64,000 nt of DNA from Megalobrama amblycephala (taxonomy: Eukaryota > Chordata > Actinopteri > Cypriniformes > Xenocyprididae): assembly GCF_018812025.1 (NCBI RefSeq), contig NC_063052.1:27634354-27698353 (forward strand). Reading direction: 5' to 3'. The notes beneath the pieces are model-generated. The model searched no databases, was not told the origin of the DNA, and worked only from the letters and a program-made list of their open reading frames with translations. Positions 11,481 through 21,408 of the stretch are shown one piece after another. How positions within the stretch are numbered: the stretch's first letter is position 1; the number at the start of each line of letters is the position of its first letter. A program made the translations under genes and the position numbers.

Positions 11481-11794
11481 GTAACCACTTTTCATAGAGG
11501 AACAGCTATGATATGCTAAAACAAACACAAAGAAAAGGTTTAAACAATAATTCTTGATACATGCAAAGCATGCTTACATACACACAAACACACACACATA
11601 ATAGTCACAAACAAGATAAAGAAAAAGCACACAGTACCTTTCTCTACTTTCAGTATGAAGTTAGACCTTCAGTTAGCCACCGCTAAGCTCTATTAGCCAC
11701 TGCTAACACACAACTAATGTTGCACAATGTCACAAGCAAACACATAACCCAACAACCTCCAGCAAGCTCTGTACTGCCCCGATGTACTCCCATG

Positions 11795-12534
11795 CTGCGT
11801 CCCAATTCGCATATTCTACTACGCTCCAATTCTACTATGCCCTAAAAGTATGTATTCTTTTTGTGAACCAAAAGTACTTACTTTTTAGTGTGTAGCAAAA
11901 TAGTAGACAAGCTTTAGGACATACTATCACGTCATACATTTGCGTCTTTGCTCTCTGTTGCATCCTGTCACGGTAAACTAGCCTGTCAATCATCTTACAT
12001 CCTCTACTACATTTCATTTAGTTAATACCTACCGTATCAGAGAGAAATGCAGCACGTTGATCTGCAGTCGTGGGTCTTTCATGTGGAGATCTCTCCTCAT
12101 ATTAATGCATAGGCCTAATGATGCATTTAAAAGTTAATGGCCAATCGGATCATTATAAAAGTCTACATTGGTATTGCAGATGAAATATAACACGAATAAC
12201 ATTAAATAAATATTTTCTATCAGGTTAAACTAATTATTAGTCACTCAAACCTCTCATAGTTGGTCGCATGCATTTCCACCATGTTTTGTAGTTTTTTTTA
12301 ACACATTTTTTCTCATATTTGTAGTTCTGAACTGAATCCTCAACCAAAGCGCAATGGGTTGTGGGCAATATTAGCCTTTATAATGTGCACGGATCCACAC
12401 TTCGAAAATCTACCGGAAATAGTAGACCATCCAGGGACTTTTGGCATACTCTTTTCAACATACTATGCTTTGGGACACACTTATTTTAATCTTACATACT
12501 ATTTCGGATGGATAGTATGGACATTGGGACGCAG
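11795..12534. mobile_element. TIR element with 'CTGCGTCCCAAT' ends
   Basis: 'CTGCGTCCCAATTCGCATA' at 11795 is mirrored by 'ATTGGGACGCAG' ending at 12534. The subterminal 'AGTATG' and 'AAAGTA' words are also inverted. A clear target duplication was not seen. Similar sequence appears as a scrap near 59090. Confidence 0.65.
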
Positions 12535-12860
12535 GGTGAGTCTCAGGTGCCCTCTCACAAACGAGCTACAGGTGGTGGTGATTTGGCCTGAGAAGGAGTA
12601 AAGAGAGAGAGACAGACACACACACACACAGCACCCAAAAAACACAGGCACAGGGCATTTAACCACGCCCACACCTTTGTAAACCACTGTGAAACAAATA
12701 ATAAATTACAAACAAAATAATGCGTCCTGGGACGTAACACGTCATTTCAGGTTTCCTTTTAATTAATGCGGCACAACTGATTTGTGTAAAAGACCTCTGA
12801 AGAACAGGCGAATTTCAACATAACACCGACTGTGACGCAACAGTTGGGATCATTAATATG

Positions 12861-13839
12861 CAGGGCTCTCAAGTGTCACACATTGAGCATGACAGTCACT
12901 CATTTCTGTCTTTTGTCACGCACTCCCGGCCACACATTGTATTTCTCACGCAAAAAAACTATTTATCATATATTTAATATGCCATAGCGCCCAAAATGTA
13001 TCTGGCCGCACCGGGCAAGAATCAAGCGCGGCATCTCCCCTGGAGTTCTTAGTCGTGCCTGCCACTTATCAGCCAATCAAAAAAAAGAAAGAGGCTACAC
13101 AATAGCCAATCAGAAAACAGCACTATTGTATCTTGGTAAGATTTAACGCAACAACCAATAAAAAAAAAAGCATATCCTGAAATTGTTCACCATCATCCTC
13201 GTTCACCCACAGAGGAAACCACTGGAGCATCACTGTAGAGTAAGTCATGATCTCCTGTTTTAATGTTACAACAAATTCACAACTTGTTTGACACAATGAC
13301 AACTTGACTGCTGTTAGATAATGTTTCCCAGATAATCAGTATCAGTTTTTCATGAGTGTCTGAACTTAGCCAACAGTTTTACAGCCTGTTCATTGACACC
13401 TGCTCAGAACAAGCAGTCTAGGCCTAGTTATATTTTCGTTATCACACAATGACTGACATTTTGTCATATTAAACATCTCTCTCTCCAAATAGGCTTAATA
13501 ATTTTATTAGCACTAAATAAATTAAAGTGTATTGCATCGTCAGTGTTATAGGTCACTTTTAAAATCATGTCATATTTTATATCCTGGCCGTGGATGCATT
13601 AATCATTGCATCTGTCTTTCAAAGATGTCAGGTAAAAGGCAACTAAGCATCCTCTCATTCGCCCTGAGAGGAAAGCCCCCTAAAAAGGCCAGGTTACAGG
13701 ATGCTGGCCCAGAGAAGGTGGCGAAAAGGGTAGGCCCATTAGAGGAAGAGACAGAGGAGGAGACGGTGCAGGTGGAAGAGGAAGAGACAGTGGAGGAGAT
13801 GGCTGGGCTTGAGCCGAACTGTTTCAAATGGGAGCCAAG

Positions 13840-13871
<32 letters not shown>

Positions 13872-14015
13872 GAATAAATGGAAATTGAGAAATACTTTGT
13901 ATTTGGTTAAATTGTGTTCAGTGATCCTTACCAAACACAACAACACCCCCATTTTTGTGTTTGGATGGGGGTTGGAGATGTCACTCTTAAGTGTCTTCAA
14001 AACTTGAGAGCCCTG
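12861..14015 (+). mobile_element. hAT-like element with truncated ORF
   Basis: The ends are 'CAGGGCTCTCAAG' and 'CTTGAGAGCCCTG'. Flanks TTAATATG (12853-12860) and ATAATATG (14017-14024) match at 7 of 8 positions, fitting an 8-bp hAT target duplication. The element contains only an N-terminal ORF (13625-13873), so it is an internally deleted, non-autonomous copy. Confidence 0.8.
13625..13873 (+). CDS. N-terminal remnant of a hAT-type transposase or derived protein
   Basis: From the ATG at 13625 the product is about 82 residues: MSGKRQLSILSFA then a basic 'GKPPKKARL', then a Glu/Thr-rich stretch with EEETEEETVQ, ending in an (AC)n microsatellite translated as HTHTH. 'KRQ..L.SF..' followed by basic residues is a common N-terminus of hAT/ZBED/ZNF862-like proteins. 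The BED finger, RNase H-like core and dimerisation domain are all absent. No function is expected. Confidence 0.45.
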
Positions 14016-14052
14016 TATAATATGTACACCCCCAACTTTTGTATATGCCAGC

Positions 14053-14140
14053 TAGGGCTGTTCAACGATAACCGTGGTTATCATGTACAAAATAAGAGTC
14101 TGTGTTTACGTAGTATATGTGTGTTTTTTTTGTGTATAAT

Positions 14141-14231
<91 letters not shown>

Positions 14232-14402
14232 TACATGTATATATTTAAGAAATATAAGCATGTATGTATAAATATATAAATATATTTATATTTTTATATA
14301 TTTAAATTATATATAAATGTAAATATTTGGATAGAAATATAAGATATTTTTCTTATATATAAATGTGTGTATATTTATATATACATAATAATTATACACA
14401 AA
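14053..14402. repeat. TA-rich insert with a hAT-like end
   Basis: It starts 'TAGGGCTGTTCAACGATAAC' and then turns into a (TA)n run (about 14147-14220) and degenerate ATATTTA arrays before the TTAA-family consensus resumes at about 14403. It interrupts that family's 'CCAGCCCATGTTC' segment. The right terminus is not recognisable. Confidence 0.5.
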
Positions 14403-14740
14403 ACATGTTCAAGGCATTAGACAAGCCAGTATTAACGTCTGGAGCAGCACAGTTGAATCAACAGACTTTATGCAGGTAAGCAAGCAAGGACAATAGTGAA
14501 AATTGGCAGATAGAGCAATAATAACTGACATGATGCATGATATCATGATATTTTTAGTGATATTTGTAAATTGTCTTTCTAAATGTTTTGTTAGCTTGTT
14601 GCTAATATACTGTTAAATGTGGTTAAAGTTACCATCATTTCTTACTGTATTCATGGAGACAAGACCCATGTCGTTATTTTCATTATTAAACACTTGCAGT
14701 CTGTATAATTCATAAACAGCTTCACTCTTTATAAATCTGG

Positions 14741-15530
14741 ATCTCGTTGACACTTTGGTGTATGAACCCATGACCTTGCCTGTCACACAAGACTCTGACT
14801 TAGTAATCACTAATGTAGTTTATCCATCAACAAGTGATGCGGTCAGTATGGGCCTGTTTACACCTGGTCACTTCATGCGTTTTCCCCGATTGCCTTACTC
14901 CTCCCAAACGGATGTATGTCAGTTGCTTGAGCCGCGGCGCGAGAGCAGAAGCAAGGAGAAACACAAATGCTCATTTCTTTATGGAGCAAAGAAAGCGTAC
15001 ACCAAAAACTATCAAGAACTTACAGGAACAAAAGTATTTATGAAGCCATATCAATGAAAATGAGTGAAAAGGGTTATAGTAGAAAGTGGCAACAATGCCA
15101 ATGAAAAATAAAAAGTCTGTAAATGACTTACCGTAGAGCGAAAGACAACAGCAAACGTGGACGGTCTAGAGTAACATGTCCAATTTTTGAAGAATTGGAT
15201 AAAGTTTTAGGAGAAAAACCGTCTTTCGTCCCTGGTGATGGCGAAGGGGCAAACGTTTTTATATAGTGAATTATCATGACAACTAGTTTAAAGGGCTTAT
15301 AAATGGTTCATGTTTTTTTTTTTTAAATCTAGTGATGTACACAGGTTTGTTTGATATCTAGTATGTTTAATATTACTGGGTGGTTAGGAAATAATAATAG
15401 TCTGACAGAAAAAAAAACGTAACTTTAACCCATACATGTGGTAGTAGTCACTGTAGTAATCAGAGTAGCAGTAGTGGTTGTAATCAAAAATAGTGATGTC
15501 ACTTTACCATATTAACCTTTCAACTTTTTA
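14741..15530. other. Unassigned, probably degenerate repeat
   Basis: The 100-codon ORF at 14755-15057 has no recognisable domain. The segment 'GGGCCTGTTTACACCTGGTC' at about 14850 looks like a MITE end, but its partner was not found. Confidence 0.3.
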
Positions 15531-15535
15531 ACAGA

Positions 15536-15957
15536 CATGGATGAGACAGACCCACTCCCAAACCATCTCCTGAACCTGCTCCCAAACCCACGTCAGAAGA
15601 TAATGGTCAGGAGCGTGTTTCTGAGTATGCCAAAGGAGATCGGGGTGCTGCAGGAAGGTGCTTTTGGGAAACATGCTGGAAATGCTGAGATGATGATTTT
15701 TAATATATTCTTCTGTGTTCTGTGGAATTTTAATTTTTGGGGGGTAACTGGCTTAGTAAACTGACTAAGCAATTTTTTTCCTTCTTTGATATTTCAATTG
15801 GGCATTTAATTTAAACTACTTTAAAACTTACAATACTTGGTCTTTTTTTTTTAGGATCACAGAAAAGGAAGACAAAAGTTGAAAGTTTGGTATGATGATC
15901 CAAGCCTTAATAAATACACACCACGGGCCGCCCATGCCACCCCAAGGCCCCCCATAC
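15536..15957 (+). pseudogene. Possible relic exons (Pro-rich linker and following segment)
   Basis: One frame reads PKPSPEPAPKPTSEDNGQE and continues to SEYAKGDRGAAGR at about 15559-15657, with coding-like composition. A second segment near 15855, after a polypyrimidine tract and AG, reads DHRKGRQKLKVWYDDPS. No complete ORF joins them. They may belong to the same decayed gene as the PHD segment downstream, but this is only a positional suggestion. Confidence 0.25.
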
Positions 15958-16148
15958 AGTGGTGTGCATTTTTTTTTTTTTTTTGCATGTTTGTCACACT
16001 ATAATGTTTCATATCAAACTAATTTAAATATGAATCAAAGATAATAAAAGTAAACACAACATGCAGTTTTTAAATGAAGGTCATTATGAAGGGAAAGCAA
16101 AATCCAAACCCACATAGCCCTGTGTGAAAAAGTGCTTGCCTCCTAAAT

Positions 16149-16353
16149 CTAATAACTGGTTGGGCCACCCTTAGCAGCAACAACTGCAATCAAGCGTTTG
16201 TGATAACTTGCAATGAGTCTGTAACAGCGCTGTGGAGGAATTTTGGCCCACTTATCTTTGCAGAATTGTTGTAATTCAGCCACATTGTTTGAGAGCGTGA
16301 ACCGCCTTTTTAAGGTCATGTCGCAGCATCTCAATAGGATTGAGGTCAGTAAA
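16149..16353 (-). pseudogene. Tc1-like transposase C-terminus, frame-shifted fragment
   Basis: The reverse strand encodes 'DLNPIEMLRHDLKKAVHAL' and, in another frame, 'NVAELQQFCKDKWAKIPPQ' followed by 'RLIAVVAAKGGPTSY'. This is the classic Tc1/mariner C-terminus, where D-x-N-P-I-E carries the third acidic residue of the DDE triad. A frameshift separates the two parts. The catalytic core and one TIR are missing, and the fragment ends abruptly at about 16353 against a different repeat. Confidence 0.85.
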
Positions 16354-16354
16354 A

Positions 16355-16620
16355 CCGATTAAATGCAGGTTTACACTTACCGAAAAGTGATTACAGCCTC
16401 TATTTATTGAGTGAACTGTTGACTTGATTTCATTCATAGTCATTACATTTAACAGATTATAGCTCATTCAGTTCTTTTTACCTGTTGAAATACCTTTAAA
16501 TGACCAATAAAACCCATTAAATGCAGTTTTACATGCAGTTGTTATATTTGAAAGATTATAGCTCATTCAGTCCTTTTGTAATACCTTTAAATGGCCAATA
16601 AAACCCCTTAAATTACTAAA
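16355..16620. repeat. Left subterminal tandem repeats, inverted relative to 19915-20250
   Basis: Two degenerate units share 'TATAGCTCATTCAGT' and 'TTTAAATGRCCAATAAAACC'. The complement of the same unit occurs twice at 19915-20250. Inverted tandem arrays flanking about 3.3 kb are what one expects of transposon subterminal repeats. Confidence 0.65.
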
Positions 16621-17238
16621 ATTACTAAATTGCATGGTTTATGAGGACACTTTCAACATTTCAAACAAGATCTTCTAAAATTCTAAAGGTGATTCTTAAT
16701 ATTCAATTTCATTTATTAAATTCAAGATTCAAGATTTTTGTCATATGTACCTATGCACAATGAATTCTTATTTTGTTGTTTCCCCATAATCATAAATCAA
16801 AAATCATAAATAATACAGGACCTTCATGATACAGAAGGGCTATAACGTGCCCGGATGGGCACATGACACGATACCACATTCGTGCCAACAGGATGGCAAT
16901 TCCTGTGGGTCTTTTGTCCTGAAAGTAAGTTAAATGGATCATAATCCCATATACTGTTTGACTTTCTTTCCTCAAAGTATCACCAGAGGTAAACATTAAT
17001 GAAGATGTTCACCCTGGATGGTAAATGGATAATAAAGATCCTGTTTTTTTTTATAGAAAACTGTTGAAATTAATGGTGAATTCCATTGAAAAAGAACACA
17101 AGGAGATGTTATGAAGAGTGTTCCTGCTGACAATGTAAGTTAAGGGGGACTTTCTTGGAGTAATCATTCTAGTATTGACATCTTTCTTTAGAATTCCATC
17201 ACTTGTATTTTACTGAAGGAGGACAGTCTTGCTAGCCT
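16621..17238. other. No intact feature; one possible relic exon at about 17058-17135
   Basis: After a polypyrimidine/AG at about 17057 a frame reads KTVEINGEFH, one stop, then KRTQGDVMKSVPADN up to a GTAAG donor. This may be a further exon of the decayed PHD gene. The rest is AT-rich and unassigned. Confidence 0.25.
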
Positions 17239-17348
17239 GGGGTGCGTTTCCCGAAAGCATTGTTGGTGAACTATGGTCGTAAGTCCCATTGAACTCTATT
17301 GGTAACGACGGAACTTACGACCATAGTTCGCTTTGGGAAACGCACCCC
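17239..17348. mobile_element. Short palindromic MITE
   Basis: A 110-bp hairpin runs from 'GGGGTGCGTTTCCCGAAAGC' to the near-complement 'GCTTTGGGAAACGCACCCC', with an inner 'ACTATGGTCGTAAGT' also inverted. A typical small fish MITE. Confidence 0.8.
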
Positions 17349-17674
17349 TGGATGCCAGCCGAACTTAGCCCCGCCCACAACATTTTGAGGTCAGGGAGTT
17401 CGGTCTGGACTCGATCCGTAGAGGAGTAATTATGCCCGAACAGAAACTGTTCGGACCAATCACATTGTCAGGGCGATGACTGACAGATTATCACCAGAAA
17501 CGTAATCAGCCACATCATCAAAGAGCGCTTGGGTTGAATTAGTTTGGGAATGCAAGTGTGTTTTTATTACACTGGACAATAAACATGACTCACTATTCAC
17601 TCATGAAAAACTTGGCAATCGAGGTTATTCTCATAGTCATATCATAAAAAATAGAAATTCAACAACAAGCTTAC

Positions 17675-18070
17675 CTCTGTAATGCTTGTTCGCGTTCTTG
17701 TTCCGGTTGGAGTTGACGGATTGGGGCAAAACTTCTTCAGAGCCCTGGTCGTCTTGGAGGGAGTAGGCTCCCGGTCTCTTTTCTCTGATGCCTCAGATGA
17801 ACACGCTTTTTCAGCCTGGTCTTTTTCATCGTCTGTCCATATTTTAAACACGGACATGTCGCGTTTCAACCGTGTTATTAAGTTCTGACATGACCGACAA
17901 ATGCGATACGATTTCTTTACTGTATTGTCTAGTTTTAATCCCAAACGGAGAATTTGATCGTATATGCATTTACCTTTAATACTTATCTCAAAAATTAAGC
18001 TCGTGTTGGCAAGTACTCCGTGTATAATTAAATTCTTTTTACAACACCGGCAAAGATTGTTTACGCTCAT
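17675..18070 (-). CDS. First exon encoding a ZAD-like C4 zinc module (partial gene)
   Basis: The start at 18070 (MSVNNLCRCCKKNL) opens exactly 132 codons and ends at a strong donor, GAG|GTAAGC, in phase 0. C7 and C10 (CRCC) and a later C-x2-C (ICRSC) about 60 residues on resemble the Cys layout of the insect ZAD domain. A Ser/Thr/Pro linker with 'KRDREPTPSKTTRALKK' follows. I recall similar N-termini in numerous uncharacterised, probably transposon-related teleost proteins. No downstream exon was identified on this strand, so it may be an orphan exon. The region sits inside the pair of inverted subterminal repeats at 16355 and 20250. Confidence 0.5.
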
Positions 18071-18621
18071 CTTGTAGCTCCAGCATGTGTGCAGTTGAGT
18101 TCTGTTGACAACTATGCGTCGCTCAACACACGTCACTTACTCTGTAGCTCTGATTGGTTGTAGGTCTATCCAATTGAGGTCTTTCCTGGATCGGTTGAAA
18201 TACGCCCCCATAATCAAAGCCCAATGGAGCAGTATCAGACTCATATTCGAACTAGAATTGAGTATGACCACGTCAGGCTACAGTCTTGCAGCCTTAAAAC
18301 ACAATAAAGAGAAAATTGTCATTTTGGGGTGAACTATGCCTCTGACAAAATTTAACAACCCCTTGGCAATTTCTGTGACAATTTTTGTGGTGTTCCACCA
18401 GCTGTTGACAAAAGTGTTGGATAATGTAAAAATTTCAGTTAGATGACGGGGTCATTTGGAGGAATGCCATCCAGCCTGCTGTCCACTACAAATGCAACCT
18501 TTATTGCAACATAACTATTTTTTTTTATTATATAGCATGCAAGCATTGTTGTAACTTATTGGAATAGCATTGTTTACATTACAAACATATTCTTAATTAC
18601 ATAATCACTTTTATCTTTTAG

Positions 18622-19756
18622 TCTGCGGAATGTTTCTTAAAGAACGAGCCGCTACACTTTTCCCCATCTGAAGAAAGTGTGGCTGCCCTGAGAATGACTA
18701 TAGCAGCTTCTCTCATGCAGAACACTGGTACATTTTAGATAGAAGTGCTTGTTTCAAATTTCAAATATTCTTTGGTACCCTAACCATTTAACAGTGTTGG
18801 TAAAAATGTGACTACTTATTTGCTTGTAAATACTTTTATTTTAAGAAAATGTTTTATGATAACATTGTTTAATCTGCCTTAAAGGTGCTAAAGAGGATGT
18901 TTTGTTTTATACATTTTTGCAATATTACTTGAATCTGTCTTTACTAACTGATAAAAGACTATTTATTAGGTGCACTGAAAGTAATAATATTAATATACAT
19001 CATCTGTGCACGAGGTAGGGCCTTTAAAACATCAGCCAATCGTTTACGCGATCATCGCATAAACGATTGGCCCTCTGGCTTGTCAATCACTGCCGTGACG
19101 TTCCTTTTGAGAGACGAGCGCGGCTGCGCTCTCCAGTAACTTTCCACACTCCACAGGCGCCGCATGCAATGTTTTTGTCAGGAGACAGGAGTAACAACTG
19201 CAGATTATGAGTTACCTGCGGTGAGTCCAACATAATGAATCCAAAAAACACGACACAGCAAATGCCGGTGGTAAACACTCGTGTTCCAATACGAGTGTTT
19301 ACGAGTTTTGGGAGGCGTTCCTTTGAAATGAGCTGTGAAGGAGGGGGGTTGTTCTTACGCATGCGCTCATTTCAAAAACTCAGTAACAGTCTGTGGATTC
19401 TCAGTCGACGAAAAAATCCTCTCTATTAACTTTAACATGATATTCGACTAGCTGACCTTAAGGACCTGTGCCATCTATGTGGGGAAAAAACAAAAAGTGA
19501 CTAACTGGGTAAGCATTCCAAAAAGAATGTTGTCTCTTATCAAACCTTTATTGAATTTGGCATATTATTTGAAGGTGATAAAATTTTCAGTTAAGTATTG
19601 TTTGATATGGATTACAGAAATATCTATGCTTGACTTCAAAATATGTTTGTCAACATGTTTAGATTGGCTGTGATGTGTGTCCACATTGGTTTCACTGTAA
19701 GTGTGTTCAATGAACAAGGAAACAAATCCTACATCTGTCCAGTTTGTGAACCTTGA
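18622..19756 (+). pseudogene. Decayed gene ending in a PHD-type zinc finger
   Basis: Three exon-like blocks are visible. 18622-18728 follows TTTTAG and encodes SAECFLKNEPLHFSPSEES up to a GTACAT donor. 19452-19511 encodes DLKDLCHLCGEK and, after a one-base shift, VTNW, before a GTAAGC donor. 19663-19756 follows TTTAG and encodes IGCDVCPHWFHCKCV, then after a second one-base shift NEQGNKSYICPVCEP and a stop. The Cys/His layout (C-x2-C, C-x2-C, H-x2-C, C-x2-C with a Trp before the His) fits a C-terminal PHD finger. PHD fingers terminate several transposase families. Two frame breaks make it non-functional. Confidence 0.5.
18879..19435. mobile_element. TTAA-flanked MITE inside an intron of the PHD relic
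   Basis: The left end is 'TTAAAGGTGCTAAAGAGGAT'; the right end is 'AATCCTCTCTATTAACTTTAA' (last 20 bases considered), an imperfect complement. TTAA lies at both borders. It contains a short hairpin 'AATCGTTTACGCGATCATCG' near 19027. It resembles an abundant zebrafish-type MITE. Confidence 0.7.
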
Positions 19757-19914
19757 AGTGTACAAATCACACTGACTTATTGTGATCATTTATTTTATTT
19801 TATTTAATGTTATTGTTGAGTTTTATTTCTTTAACATTTTTGTTATTTTAAGATATTATACAACTAAATTTGTTTAGTAAACACAAACCTGAATAAAAAA
19901 AAAAACTGTAAATA

Positions 19915-20250
19915 AAACTTTCTGGCAAGTGTAAACCTGTATTTAATAGGTTTTATTGGCCAAAGATATTTCAACAGGTAAAAAGGACTGGATGAGCTAG
20001 TTTGTCAAATATAACCCTCATGAATGAAATCAAGTCATTTTGAGGCAGAAAGAACTGTTTACTCAATAAATAGAAGCTGTAATCACTTTTCGGTAAATGT
20101 AAAACTACATTTTATGGGTTGTATTGACCATTTAAAGGTATTTCAGCAGGTACTGAATGAGCTATAATCTGTGAAATTTAACAGCCGTGAATGAAATAAA
20201 GTCATTCTGAGGCAGAAACTGCATATGCATAGGCTATGTTACAAAATATT
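19915..20250. repeat. Right subterminal tandem repeats
   Basis: Two units carry 'GTGTAAACCTGTATTTAATA'/'GTAAAACTACATTTTATGGG', then 'TATTTCARCAGGTA' and 'TGAATGAAATMAAGTCATT'. They are the inverted counterpart of 16355-16620. Both arrays probably mark the ends of one transposon that carried the PHD gene. Confidence 0.65.
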
Positions 20251-20933
20251 TCACCTGGTAAAAAAGACTGGATTGTTTGGCACAAAGCAAATTCTGTTAT
20301 GTAATGACGTAAATAGCATTACACAATAAACGGCAAATTAATAAAATTAATTTCGATTAATCCGTTACAGGAAAAGTTTCTTTGCTATTAGCACGTACAT
20401 ACCACGGACACAGTGTTATGTATTTGCAGGTTATGGCCGTTTGTTCCTGGTAAAAGCAGCTGTAGACGTGTAGAAACAGGGGTGATACCCTTTAAACATG
20501 TTCCGCGCACTCCCGTGGACGGCAATCAGTTTTCGGCACGACACCTGTCTTGCCTGACGGAGATGAGTGTGCCTCCTCTTAAACAGCTTTGCAGGCACAT
20601 AAACATGTTCGAAGCTCCGGCGCTCCATTCGAAACGCCAGTCTTGTTCCGTAAAGGAAGCCAACACTATATTTTCCCACCAGCGTTGACTCTCTCGCTGT
20701 GAAGCCTTTTAAAGGTTAGTATTGCTAACCTATTGCTAAGTGCTGCCTTTTGTAACGTAAGCGCTGTAGCAAGCGTTTTCGTGTTCTTTTCGACTGCGTT
20801 CGCAAACCAAAATAAAGGAAATAACGGTGTCTGCCATTTCAGCTCAGAAAAAGTGTACGCATTTTGCGCGGGAATAGAAGATCGTGTAAATGGATCCGGT
20901 TCAACAAAGGTCATGAGGAAAGTAGCTGGATTG
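20251..20933. other. Left flank of the 9-kb element; no gene assigned
   Basis: G+C-richer than its surroundings from about 20400, like a promoter or first-exon region. ORFs on both strands (20413-20688 plus, 20666-20962 minus) show no domain. It may be part of a gene or another element interrupted by the insertion at 20934. Confidence 0.3.
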
Positions 20934-21408
20934 TACGGTGGCCGGGAAGTGCAAAACAACATTACAAAGTGTGAAACACTTTTACAAAGCTCGAGACAAA
21001 TTTACATTTTGGAAAACATTTTTACCTATCATAAAACACAATTACATGGGAAAAACACTTTTACCAAGGACGAAACAAATTTACATTTTAGAAAACAAAT
21101 TAACAAGACGCTAAACACTTTTACCAGTCCCGAAACAAATTTACAATGACAGATTCTTCACGGAAAGGGAATGTACCATACACCGGAAGTGACGAGGTGA
21201 AAGGTGTTGTGGTTGGTGAGCGCGGTAAATTTGTGTTGTGGTTGTGGAGTTAATGGCGTAAATAAAGTTTATGGTGACCGAACATGGACTGCGGCCGAGG
21301 GATGTTTTGCCCGTTTTGCGGCAAACACATGAGCAGCTTAACGCGGTTTTGCTTTACGTGTGGTCGGTGTTTGGAGTTTCTAAACGACGCGGTCCAGACG
21401 GAAACACC
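20934..21408. repeat. Left TIR of the 9-kb element (includes promoter and first 41 codons)
   Basis: It matches the reverse complement of 29504-29978 with few differences. The outer 220 bp contains iterated words of the type 'GAAACAAATTTACATTTT' and 'AAACACTTTTACC' about every 40-60 bp, which look like transposase-binding sites. The inner part is the 5' leader and coding start of the integrase. Identity ends at the codons for T41-P42. Confidence 0.85.

Larger units (their letters stand above)
12777..14740. mobile_element. Second copy of the TTAA-family element, split by a hAT-like insertion
   Basis: 12777-12860 matches the 'AAGACCTCYGAAGAACAGGC' region of the 7541 element, and 14017-14740 continues the same consensus. 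Between them sit the hAT-like element 12861-14015 and a TA-rich insert at 14053-14402. The outer termini are not preserved. Confidence 0.7.

Noticed and set aside
13914..14279. 121-codon ORF ending in an Ile-Tyr run
   Set aside because: The tail is the translation of a (TA)n microsatellite, and the front crosses the end of the hAT-like element.
20733..21149. 138-codon plus-strand ORF entering the left TIR
   Set aside because: It runs from flank into the TIR repeats. Its C-terminal part (GGREVQNNITKCETLLQ) simply translates the subterminal repeats and occurs inverted at the other end.
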